Of a stretch of DNA of 63,509 nt, positions 26,964-34,525 are shown piece by piece (position 1 is the first letter of the stretch; every line of letters begins with the position of its first letter). The position numbers were made by a program, and so were the translations under genes. This DNA comes from Candidatus Helarchaeota archaeon (GTDB taxonomy: Archaea > Asgardarchaeota > Lokiarchaeia > Helarchaeales > RDOG01), in NCBI GenBank assembly GCA_029838215.1, contig JALGVI010000034.1, positions 1 to 63,509 on the forward strand. The letters are read 5' to 3'. Under the pieces are notes generated by a model, which saw nothing but the letters and a program-made list of their open reading frames with translations, was not told where the DNA came from and made no database searches.

Positions 26964-27776
26964 ATGTTAGCGAGCCTGAAACACATGGATCAGCAGAAAG
27001 AAAAGAATGGCACTTTGGTTCTTCTAGAAAGAGTACAAAGGATCGGCATTCTAACCCTGAACCGACCCGATGTATTAAATTGCATTAATCTTGAGACAAT
27101 GAAGCAGTTGAACAAAGCAGTCTTGGAGATTAAAGAAGACAAGAGCTTGAAGGTTCTAATTTTAAAAGGTGCTGGAGAACGCGCATTTTCCACGGGAATG
27201 GACCTCAACACGCCAGCAAATGCAGAAGAAACAGATAAATTGCAAGATTTAGGGCGATTAACGTTATACGAAATCAGCCAGCTTCCTCAAATCGTTATTG
27301 CATCGATTCAGGGTTACGCTTTGGGCGGCGGGCTTGAGTTGGCATTAGCCGCAGATTTTCGAATTGCCTCCGATGATTCCCAATTTGGATTTCCCGAAGT
27401 CAAGTATTTCCTTTTACCGTTTTGGGGCGGACTTGTTTTATTACCGAAAATAGTTGGTCGATCACGAGCAAAGGAATTAATACATACAGGAGAATCGATT
27501 AGTGCATCTTGGGCTAAAAATATTGGGTTGGTCCATGAAGTCGTGCCGAAAGATAGTTTAGACTTATTCGTGATGGAATTTGCAAAAGAAATGTCCAGAC
27601 GTTCGGGCATCATGCACAAGCTGGCTAACTTGGCCATTGATCACGGCACGGAATTGAATCTAAAAGATGGTTTCAAGCTGGCAAAAACAATATTTGATGT
27701 TTTTCGTTCCAAGGAAAAAGAAGAACGATATCAAGACCTTTTTTCAAAATTAAACAGGTCAAAGCTTGATTTATGA
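26964..27776 (+). CDS. Enoyl-CoA hydratase/isomerase (crotonase) family protein
   Basis: 270 residues. The crotonase core is plain: GILTLNRPDVLNCINLETM near residue 27, the first oxyanion-hole element AFSTGMDL near 75, and the second IQGYALGGGLELALAADFRIA near 113-133. Active-site acids of enoyl-CoA hydratase are only partly evident: FPEVKYFLLPFWGG occupies the region where the second glutamate usually lies, so the exact reaction (hydratase, isomerase or hydrolase) is open. The ribosome site GAGGGGG at 26950-26956 supports ATG 26964; an ATG seven codons later is possible. No other beta-oxidation gene is adjacent. Confidence 0.88.
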   Translation: MLASLKHMDQQKEKNGTLVLLERVQRIGILTLNRPDVLNCINLETMKQLNKAVLEIKEDKSLKVLILKGAGERAFSTGMDLNTPANAEETDKLQDLGRLTLYEISQLPQIVIASIQGYALGGGLELALAADFRIASDDSQFGFPEVKYFLLPFWGGLVLLPKIVGRSRAKELIHTGESISASWAKNIGLVHEVVPKDSLDLFVMEFAKEMSRRSGIMHKLANLAIDHGTELNLKDGFKLAKTIFDVFRSKEKEERYQDLFSKLNRSKLDL

Positions 27777-27786
27777 ATTAAAATCA

Positions 27787-28026
27787 TTATTTTATGCGGA
27801 CTTTTGTTCCAAGAGCTTCTCCAGTTAGAGCCTTTTCAAAAATCGCGCGAACCACACCTTTTCGACCGTGAAGGGCAACAATTTTTCCTTTAATTGTTTT
27901 TCCGGATTTTGTTTCCCAAATGACGGTTTTTCCGATGAACTTGCTGGCAGAAGGTCCGTCAACATCCGGAAACTTAATCAGGAGGTGTTTCAAATATTGA
28001 TGATAGCGCGAGCGCCTGAAATTCAT
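27787..28026 (-). CDS. rpl35ae: Ribosomal protein eL33 (L35Ae)
   Basis: 79 residues. The conserved SH3-like barrel is visible: FIGKTVIWETKSGKTIKGKI, VALHGRKGVVRAIF and the terminal LGTKVRIK. eL33 is a large-subunit protein shared by eukaryotes and some archaea, absent from bacteria, so it fixes the domain of this organism. The N-terminus (NFRRSRYHQYLKHLLIKF) is slightly extended and basic. It converges on the crotonase gene with a 10-bp gap. The 207-bp spacer upstream should hold its promoter. Confidence 0.9.
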   Translation of the reverse strand: MNFRRSRYHQYLKHLLIKFPDVDGPSASKFIGKTVIWETKSGKTIKGKIVALHGRKGVVRAIFEKALTGEALGTKVRIK

Positions 28027-28233
28027 TATGACTCCTTCTTTACCCTTGAAAATTTCAACAGGAGCATTCGAGATTTTCGGTCACCTACTACAAGTATAAA
28101 TTCATGAGTTGGTATTCTTGATTTTAATAATACAAAAAAATTGCCTATTTAATTTTATCGTTCATGCAGGCCGGTAAGTCTAAAATAATCAATAATTGGA
28201 AGCAGAGAAACTAATAAAAAAAAGGAAGTGATG

Positions 28234-28428
28234 TCATCCCCCCACGATTTTCGGAAGAACCATTATTTTGGAATCGGGATTTACGATCGTGTCCAAGTCC
28301 GTGACTTTTTTCCCGTCGACTAAAATGACTTGATACCTATGATTTAGGTGAAGTTCCCTAATTAGAGCGCGAAGAGTCTTGCTTTCAGTGAGTTCTAATT
28401 TTTGAATGAGTAATTTTTTTTCAGGCAT
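28234..28428 (-). CDS. MoaD/ThiS/Urm1-like ubiquitin-fold protein ending in Gly-Gly
   Basis: 64 residues with a beta-grasp pattern: two N-terminal strands (KLLIQKLELTES), a helix (TLRALIRELHL), the VILVDGKKVTDLDTIV middle and the C-terminal strand KIMVLPKIVGG. A C-terminal diglycine is needed for adenylation by an E1/MoeB-type enzyme, after which the protein donates sulfur or is conjugated to lysines, as with archaeal SAMPs. No E1 or molybdopterin gene is in the window. The fold-level call is good; whether it is a sulfur carrier or a protein modifier cannot be settled here. Confidence 0.75.
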   Translation of the reverse strand: MPEKKLLIQKLELTESKTLRALIRELHLNHRYQVILVDGKKVTDLDTIVNPDSKIMVLPKIVGG

Positions 28429-28585
28429 CTTCAGGTCTCCAATGGATATAGTCTAATTTGTATTATTTATATTTAATAGCTATTCCTCGTGCTTCTCAGC
28501 TTTCAACAACACATTAAAATAAAAAGAAGAATCTCATATTGACAAAAACGGCTTCCTCCATTTGTCTATGTCTTGAGTGATTATC

Positions 28586-30655
28586 ATGAATGTTGATGTT
28601 TTTGGATTGGCTCGCGAAGATTTGATTCAGGAAATTGATGATGAGGACATTGAATTTTTCAAGTTGGAGAAACTGCAAGAAGGAGACATCCAAGACTTGC
28701 TCATCTTGCTACTTCCTGAAAAGAAAAAAGGAAAAATCCGGAAAAAAGGATATTTACCGGAAGAAGTTGAAATCATCCAGAATTACATTGAGAATGGAGG
28801 AACTGCAATCATTATCGCTCCAATGGATGAGAAACACGTAAATAAGATGTTAGAATTATATGAAAAGTTCGATTTCACGCCCATCATTAATGATGCCGAG
28901 AAATTATTGCACGGAAACTTGAATTTAGGGTTCTTCATTCGCAGGAAAGATGGAAAATATGGAAACGTGAAGAAACACGTGAAACGTTATGCTCATTTTG
29001 TAACAGCTGTAGAGGATGTAGAAATTTTATTCGAAGGTAATTATCTGCCCGCAGTATTGCGAAGATGGATTGGAGAGGGTCAGATTCTCTTGTACGGGCT
29101 GGAAGAGGAGGAATTTTGGAGAAATGATTTTGGAGTACTTGTCAAATACCTCATTAATGATTATGAAGGATTATGGGAACAGGTCGATGATGAATTAGAA
29201 TTTTTCGAGGCGTTTGAAAAGAATAACAAGGTTACTACGGAGCAAAGACAACAAATTTACAGGGCAATGGCTCGACAAGTCTTAAAAAAGAAATCTCTTG
29301 ACAGCATTTTGGACTTCACGAATCAAAATTTTCGAGATATCGTTTTGGGCGAATTAGATTTTGAAAAAATCGTTCAAGAAATGGCTGAAGTCCATGAGAA
29401 GAACTTGGTTCGACAGTATCGCCTGCTTCATGAGCGTGCCCGAGAAATCAAGAACGATCGCGTGAGGGAATTACTCGAGCAATACATGATAAAGCAGATC
29501 GAAGAAGGTCACATCACGCAAGATGATTATGAATTGTTATTGAAGCGAAATCTCCTCCCAAAAGAAGGAGATATTTTATATTTTTTCTTTTTTCAGCCAC
29601 ATTCAATGAAAGATTATGAAAAATTCAAGCAATTAGCAAAAAGGCTGCAAGAATGGAACAAAGAAATGAATCTTTTTGATGAACAAAATATAAAGCGGAT
29701 TTTGAAAGAGCATTTACGAGTGCAAAGAGAACGAATTCAGGCACATGAAGAAGAACAACGACGCTTGAAAGAGCTAGAAGAAAAAAGACTTAAAGAAAAG
29801 CAAGAAGAAGAACTCAGAAAAAAGCAGAAAGAGGATGAAGAACGACGTCGTAGGGAAGAACTAAACCGCCAGAGACTAGAACGATTAAAAAAAGAAAGAG
29901 AAGCAGAGATAGAAAGACAGCGCCAACTCAGGGAACAACGTAAGAAAGAATATGAAGAACAATTGAAAAAACGCATAGAAGAAAAGAAACGCCGTGAGCA
30001 ACAAAAAGAGGAGATCAGACGTAAAAAGGAACAAGAAGAACTGGAACGTCAAAAAATTAAGGAAGAAATTCGACGACGTAGCATTGAAGAAATGAAACGC
30101 AAAAAAGCATACGACCTCAGAATGCAACAAATTAAAGAGCAGAAAATGCTGATGGACAAGTTGAAACAAAAAGAAGAGCTGGAATACAAGAAAATTCAAG
30201 AGGATTATAGGAAACGTAGACAAGAAATGCAAGAACGCGTTGAAAGAGCTCGAAAAGAAAAAGAGTATTACAAAAAACTCAAGGAAGAAAAGATTTCTCA
30301 GCGGATAGAGGAGTTAACGGCTCCAAAGTTACTTGCACCAGCACTGGAAAAGACGCCAGAAGAAAAATTGGAATTAGAGCAAAAATTTCAAGACAAAATC
30401 ATCAATTCGACCATTGAAATTATTGAATTTCTCTTTAGACCCGAGGAATTCATTACGCTTGCCAAAGAACTAGAAGCTGAACTCGAGCTCGATGAGTTTG
30501 AATTGGAAGAAGTGAATAAGACCACCCAAGAAGCCATGGAATTTTTGAATTCACTACAACCATTCTTCGACTTCACGGATTTCCTTTTCAATCCTTTAGT
30601 GGTCATTTCTGAAGATGATTTAGAGGAATTAGAAGAATTAGATGATTTAGTGTGA
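28586..30655 (+). CDS. Large protein with GATase-like head and long charged coiled coil
   Basis: About 689 residues from ATG 28586 (GTG 28577 is also possible). Residues 1-200 look like an alpha/beta domain of the ThuA/GldG/IFT52-like glutamine-amidotransferase fold: EEVEIIQNYIENGGTAIIIA, then GQILLYGLEEEEFWRND. Residues about 205-385 are helical. Residues about 386-600 are an uninterrupted highly charged helix of E/K/R/Q heptads (EEQRRLKELEEKRLKEKQEE and so on), either a dimeric coiled coil or a single alpha helix. The last 90 residues are acidic and helical. It resembles cytoskeletal or scaffold proteins of large archaea; no enzymatic residue is evident. Function unknown. Confidence 0.75.
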   Translation: MNVDVFGLAREDLIQEIDDEDIEFFKLEKLQEGDIQDLLILLLPEKKKGKIRKKGYLPEEVEIIQNYIENGGTAIIIAPMDEKHVNKMLELYEKFDFTPIINDAEKLLHGNLNLGFFIRRKDGKYGNVKKHVKRYAHFVTAVEDVEILFEGNYLPAVLRRWIGEGQILLYGLEEEEFWRNDFGVLVKYLINDYEGLWEQVDDELEFFEAFEKNNKVTTEQRQQIYRAMARQVLKKKSLDSILDFTNQNFRDIVLGELDFEKIVQEMAEVHEKNLVRQYRLLHERAREIKNDRVRELLEQYMIKQIEEGHITQDDYELLLKRNLLPKEGDILYFFFFQPHSMKDYEKFKQLAKRLQEWNKEMNLFDEQNIKRILKEHLRVQRERIQAHEEEQRRLKELEEKRLKEKQEEELRKKQKEDEERRRREELNRQRLERLKKEREAEIERQRQLREQRKKEYEEQLKKRIEEKKRREQQKEEIRRKKEQEELERQKIKEEIRRRSIEEMKRKKAYDLRMQQIKEQKMLMDKLKQKEELEYKKIQEDYRKRRQEMQERVERARKEKEYYKKLKEEKISQRIEELTAPKLLAPALEKTPEEKLELEQKFQDKIINSTIEIIEFLFRPEEFITLAKELEAELELDEFELEEVNKTTQEAMEFLNSLQPFFDFTDFLFNPLVVISEDDLEELEELDDLV

Positions 30656-30660
30656 GAAAT

Positions 30661-31413
30661 TCACGCATGCCACTTTTTGATGACGGGAATTATCTCCTTA
30701 AGGGATGAAACCGATACGTCGGGTTTGATATCTAAATCGGGAGGAACGGGAAGTTCAAATCCCCTATCGATGTGAATTGTTTTCATGCCAAGCTGCCGTC
30801 CTCCGTAAATATCGGCATGAATGTCATCGCCAATCATTACGGCATTGCTTTCAACAGAACAATTCAGGGCTTTAAGGGCGTGTTCGAAGATCTCCTTGCT
30901 CGGTTTTCTCTTGCCAACAAGAGCAGATGTTATAACAACATCAAAATAGTCAAATAATCCTTCTTTCTTCAAGATTCCCTCGACGGATTCCTGATCCGAA
31001 GCATTGGAAATCACTCCCAATTTAACTCGTAATTCATCACGAAGATACTTCAAGAGGTCGCGCGCGCCGTCTCGTTTTTGCCATATTTTGTTCTCAATAT
31101 CGTGATATACTTGTCTGGCTTTTCTCAACAGGTTTTCGTCATATTTTATATTGAGTTTTTGAAAAGTCGCACGAAGAACATCTTCTGTCGTGAATTCCTT
31201 CTCTCCAAAATATGCTTTTTGAAACATCCTGTTCTGAATCTTCTTAAAAGTCTCGAAAAAAACCTTTTCATCAGGATATATGCCTTCAGATTTAAAAAAG
31301 CTGGCAAGTCGCATCAGGCTTTTCTTCAACTGCTGGACATACTTTTGTAATGCATTTTCATCGGGTATCGTCACGAGCGTGAAGCCGAGATCGAAAAATA
31401 TCGCATCGGGCAA
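30661..31413 (-). CDS. HAD-superfamily hydrolase
   Basis: 250 residues. Motif I reads IFFDLGFTLV, with D8 as nucleophile but Gly at the usual second aspartate position, a change found in several HAD-IA families. Motif II is VISNASD near residue 137, motif III KRKPSKEIFEHAL near 168-180, and motif IV MIGDDIHADIYGG near 195. A helical cap (about 15-105) lies between motifs I and II. Likely substrates are small phosphorylated metabolites. It converges on the coiled-coil gene with a 5-bp gap. Confidence 0.85.
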   Translation of the reverse strand: MPDAIFFDLGFTLVTIPDENALQKYVQQLKKSLMRLASFFKSEGIYPDEKVFFETFKKIQNRMFQKAYFGEKEFTTEDVLRATFQKLNIKYDENLLRKARQVYHDIENKIWQKRDGARDLLKYLRDELRVKLGVISNASDQESVEGILKKEGLFDYFDVVITSALVGKRKPSKEIFEHALKALNCSVESNAVMIGDDIHADIYGGRQLGMKTIHIDRGFELPVPPDLDIKPDVSVSSLKEIIPVIKKWHA

Positions 31414-31569
31414 TTCAAATAACCTCTATCAAGATGTTTTTTAGTACAGGATTCAAAAAAATATATAAATTAGTACTTGCAGATGGTCGAATTTTGGAAA
31501 TTCTTGGCTCATCGTCTGAGATTTTGAAGATATCAATTTTTTGGGCAAGCATCATTAATTTTCGATTTC

Positions 31570-31782
31570 TCAAATTCGAATTGGTAATTTTGTTTCAGGT
31601 CCAATACAACTCAAATACTTTTTCCGAAATTCTATATTAAACATGGGGCATTCTTTCTTCATGCACGGGTCTTCAAACATTGAATGCGTCCATATGTGCT
31701 TCAAAATGTCCGTAAGCGGCCCTTCTCGCACGTTACCAAAAGCTAAAGGCATATACGTGCAAGGTTGAACAGAAATTTGTCG
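31570..31782 (-). pseudogene. SPASM-domain remnant of a radical SAM enzyme
   Basis: The minus-strand frame from 31782 gives RQISVQPCTYMPLAFGNVRE, then GPLTDILKHIWTH, and further cysteines in DPCMKKECPMFN and YLSCIG. PC-YMPLAFGNVREGPL is the hallmark start of the SPASM/twitch auxiliary iron-sulfur domain that ends radical SAM maturases such as MoaA/PqqE relatives. A TGA stands directly before the first codon and no CxxxCxxC radical SAM core is found nearby, so only about 68 codons of the gene's end survive. It is a decayed gene; the lost substrate is unknown. Confidence 0.72.
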
Positions 31783-31969
31783 TCAGGAGTTTCGAGAGTG
31801 TCCTTTTATGTCTATTCTTAAGAATTTGATTAAAAAAAAGCCCGATTTTCATTAAGAAATTGTTAAAAACTTCATTTCATCGGGAATTTAATAAAAATCA
31901 TCTTCAATTTTATAAAGAAAAGTAGAAAAATTTGGTTTGAATGAGTGAAAGTCGCGAGCGGCGAAAAGA

Positions 31970-31977
31970 TTTAAATA
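31970..31977 (+). promoter_or_regulatory. TATA box of the candidate small RNA
   Basis: TTTAAATA preceded by GAAAAGA (a BRE-like purine stretch). The expected start 24-28 bp downstream falls at about 31998, exactly where the structured segment begins. No protein start lies within the next 100 bp on this strand. Confidence 0.5.
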
Positions 31978-31997
31978 AACACGCGTGAATGTGGTAC

Positions 31998-32088
31998 AGA
32001 CCTGCTTATAGTGTTTCTATGAGAATTCTCGGGCGTTTTTCGAGAAAATCCGTGAATAGATATCTCCCAGCAGGCCAACATATTTTTT
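31998..32088 (+). ncRNA. Candidate structured small RNA
   Basis: About 90 nt without a reading frame but with nested complementarity. An outer stem pairs CCTGCT (32001-32006) with AGCAGG (32069-32074). Inside it are hairpin ATAG-tgttt-CTAT (32008-32020) and hairpin TTCTCG-ggcgttttt-CGAGAA (32026-32046), giving a multibranch fold. A T-run (32083-32088) after the outer stem could end transcription, and a TATA box lies at the right distance upstream. It is not a standard tRNA: there is no TTCGA loop. No C/D-box or SRP motif was found. Strand and limits are inferred. Confidence 0.45.
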
Positions 32089-32092
32089 CAAG

Positions 32093-32392
32093 TTAAATTA
32101 TGGGGGTACAAGTTTTTACGTCCATTCCCCCTTCCAGAAGAGGAAATAATTTTTCGAGTGTTTTTGGCAAGTCTGCAGAATGCTTGTTGAATGCTTCTTT
32201 GTTTTCGTAAACTTCGTAGAATATTATCATATTCTTATTTTTTTTGCCTTTGACAACATGCGGTATATAGGCCTTGCATCCAGACTCCGAATTTTTCACC
32301 TTTGGAACGATTTCCTTGATGACTTCGATGGCTTCATCCATCTTTCCTTCTTTTATTTTTAAAGTCGCGATGATCGTGATCATTTTAATCAT
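32093..32392 (-). CDS. ABM-domain monooxygenase-like protein
   Basis: 99 residues with the antibiotic-biosynthesis-monooxygenase ferredoxin-like fold: ITIIATLKIKEGKMDEAIEV, ESGCKAYIPHVV, MIIFYEVYENKEAFNKHSAD. This YgiN-like family includes quinol monooxygenases and small stress proteins; the pattern 'strand of E-x-Y-x-N/D-x-x-A-x-x-x-H' is complete. Cofactor-free oxidation or simply ligand binding are both possible. It forms a short minus-strand pair with the membrane protein at 32439 (46-bp gap). Confidence 0.82.
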   Translation of the reverse strand: MIKMITIIATLKIKEGKMDEAIEVIKEIVPKVKNSESGCKAYIPHVVKGKKNKNMIIFYEVYENKEAFNKHSADLPKTLEKLFPLLEGGMDVKTCTPII

Positions 32393-32438
32393 CCTGTTCC
32401 AGCGATTTGAGGGATTTAAATTTACCTGTTAAAACAAA

Positions 32439-32627
32439 TCATTCCCCGAGGAACCGGGCGAGAAGCGTTGCGCCGGTGATTATTGAAACGACTCCGATCC
32501 AAAAGAATACGGGAAACGAGATGACCTGTCCAAAATTATTGATAAATGCTCCTATTAATGCTAAAGTAATGCCAATAATCGTGTTGATGACATAACTGAC
32601 AAAAATGAAATCAGAAAGAGAGCTCAT
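32439..32627 (-). CDS. Small two-helix membrane protein
   Basis: 62 residues with two hydrophobic helices, about 8-28 (FVSYVINTIIGITLALIGAF) and 37-57 (VISFPVFFWIGVVSIITGAT), joined by a short polar turn. No known family. Its position upstream of the ABM-domain gene on the same strand suggests a shared transcript. Small double-helix proteins often regulate or stabilise larger membrane complexes, but nothing specific can be said. Confidence 0.55.
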   Translation of the reverse strand: MSSLSDFIFVSYVINTIIGITLALIGAFINNFGQVISFPVFFWIGVVSIITGATLLARFLGE

Positions 32628-32914
32628 TTCTTCACTTCCAAGTTCAAGTAAAATCGTCCAGTAACGAAGAATAAAATTCGTTAAAACTAAAGCTTCTAAT
32701 TTTGAAAAGATTCAAGCCTAATTCATCGATAATTCTCAAACAAATCATGGTAATTAATCTAATAAACAAATGAAAATTTATATTTAGTTCTTAATGTAAA
32801 TATTCTACACGTAATTCTGTGAGGTTTTTGCTTGCACGAAACGGGATTAAATAGACGGATCTTGAGATATGCTGTTTTAATTCTCTTTATATTGTCATTG
32901 GAGTTAATCTCCTG

Positions 32915-34135
32915 TTGACGACATGTTATGCTTTTTCTGACTTGCTTCCAATGGATCTTGGCATGAGTTTAATATATCCTGCACTTGGACCCTTTTTATG
33001 TTTCACGTATATCACGAGTGCACTCATAATCATTCGGTTTTCTTTTATGAAGAACCGTAAATACATGCTCGTGGTCGTGGGAATTTGCACGTTCATGCTC
33101 GTGGTCGCGTTTTTACCATATTCGGCCATTCCTTATCGCGCGGTTGAAACAGAGAATCAGTTCATTCAGGAATACGGCACTGCATATACAAGTTTAAACA
33201 CGTTAAACATGAGACCTCAACTATTTTCCATTCATGACGACATTTATGGCGTGCCAATCGATGATTCCAGATTCACGGTCATGGCTGATCTCGTTTATCA
33301 TGATAATGGAGTTGATTCATTTCGGTTTGACTTTTACAAGCCGGTTGGAAATGGGCCGTTTCCCGTAATAATTGCCATTCATGGCGGTGGGTTTGTCATG
33401 GGAGATAAAGCAGCGGGGAACATGCCTCAGTTTAACCGATACTTTGCCTCGAAGGGTTATGCGGTTTTCGACATCCAGTATGGACTCTACAACATCAACG
33501 AAGTTGCAGCCATGATGGGAAGCATTGGAGCCGCATTATCAATGATGGCGCCACTAATCACGCCAAATTACAATCAAAGTTACACGATCGAACAGATGAT
33601 AGAAAATATCGGGCGTTTTACACAGCATCTCGAAAGTAAAAACATTACATATAACATTGACATGAACAACATTTTTATTTTGGGACGGTCCGCTGGAGGT
33701 TGTTTAGCGAGCATAGCGACTCTAGCATATAAGAACCCCATGTTTGCGGGTAACTTTTCCACGACAATGAATATCAAGGCAGGTATCTGGATTTATCCGA
33801 TCACGGACCCCCGAGTTTTGAGATCGCCATTTTTCGATACATTACTGGCCGGTTCGCTTTCTCTTGATGATCAATATAACAAGTATTCGGCAGCATATCT
33901 TCTTGGCAACAGCACGGTCGTGCCTCCGATCATGATAGTCCATGGTGACAAGGATAATTGGGTCAATTATTATCAACAGGGACTTGCGTTTGATCATTTA
34001 GCATCTTCATTGGGGAAGAAGTGCATCTTGTGTACCATTCCCGGTGCAGGGCATGCATTCGACCTTGTCTTTCAATCGTACGGAGGGCAAATTTCCACGT
34101 ATTACATCGAGCGTTTTATTGCATTGAATTCTTAG
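32915..34135 (+). CDS. Membrane-anchored alpha/beta-hydrolase esterase, 5' end possibly frameshifted
   Basis: About 406 residues. Two hydrophobic segments (about 12-40 and 50-67) are followed by an HSL/BD-FAE-type esterase domain: oxyanion motif HGGGFVMGD, nucleophile elbow GRSAGGCLAS, acid in HGDKDNWVNYY, and histidine in GAGHAFD. It should hydrolyse carboxyl esters outside the cell. The start is doubtful. TTG 32915 has no ribosome site, whereas TTG 32832, 7 bp after GAGG, begins a good membrane helix (LHETGLNRRILRYAVLILFI) that runs into a TGA at 32916 in another frame. One frameshift would join the two. Confidence 0.78.
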   Translation: MTTCYAFSDLLPMDLGMSLIYPALGPFLCFTYITSALIIIRFSFMKNRKYMLVVVGICTFMLVVAFLPYSAIPYRAVETENQFIQEYGTAYTSLNTLNMRPQLFSIHDDIYGVPIDDSRFTVMADLVYHDNGVDSFRFDFYKPVGNGPFPVIIAIHGGGFVMGDKAAGNMPQFNRYFASKGYAVFDIQYGLYNINEVAAMMGSIGAALSMMAPLITPNYNQSYTIEQMIENIGRFTQHLESKNITYNIDMNNIFILGRSAGGCLASIATLAYKNPMFAGNFSTTMNIKAGIWIYPITDPRVLRSPFFDTLLAGSLSLDDQYNKYSAAYLLGNSTVVPPIMIVHGDKDNWVNYYQQGLAFDHLASSLGKKCILCTIPGAGHAFDLVFQSYGGQISTYYIERFIALNS

Positions 34136-34336
34136 ATTATGATAAACAATGGTCTAGTTTATTCAAGAATCATTCATGAATTTAGATGAATGCTTGAATT
34201 TCAATTTCTTTTTTTGAAGCCGTGATCTTGGAGATATTTTGCCGATACGAGAAAATTTGATTTTTCTTTTTTTTATCGAGGAGTCTCTCTTTTCTTTTAA
34301 GTGAATTTTGCAAAATATCATTGTAGAAAAAGAAAA

Positions 34337-34480
34337 TTGAAAAACACGGTGAAAAATTTGTTGAGTTCTTATGCACCAACCTGCACGCAGTGCGGCACTC
34401 GAATGACGATTTTGGAATGGAGAACGAAGAAAAAGTGCCGAAAATGTCGCAGGCTAAATTCAAGTTCGAGATATTATTAG
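34337..34480 (+). CDS. Very small zinc-ribbon protein
   Basis: 47 codons from TTG 34337 (or 43 from GTG 34349) to TAG 34478. The product has two cysteine pairs: CTQCGTRMTILEWRT and KKKCRKCRRLNSSSRYY, i.e. C-x2-C-x17-C-x2-C, with a strongly basic second half. This is a compact zinc ribbon like those of small ribosomal or transcription-associated proteins. No Shine-Dalgarno is evident. It sits in a 390-bp gap that otherwise has no gene and is convergent with the DUF364-like gene. I rate it real on the cysteine spacing alone. Confidence 0.5.
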   Translation: MKNTVKNLLSSYAPTCTQCGTRMTILEWRTKKKCRKCRRLNSSSRYY

Positions 34481-34525
34481 AAGCAACTCTATCTTTTTTG
34501 ATATATCGACACGAGAAAGGAATGC

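Noticed and set aside
28635..28841. 68-codon frame inside the coiled-coil gene and antisense serine/phenylalanine-rich frames at 29737-30232
   Set aside because: Shadows of the charged Glu/Lys/Arg codons of the real gene.
31998..32088. tRNA or intron-bearing tRNA at the candidate RNA
   Set aside because: The stem order is vaguely tRNA-like, but the T arm with its TTCGA-type loop is missing and the acceptor stem would have only six pairs.
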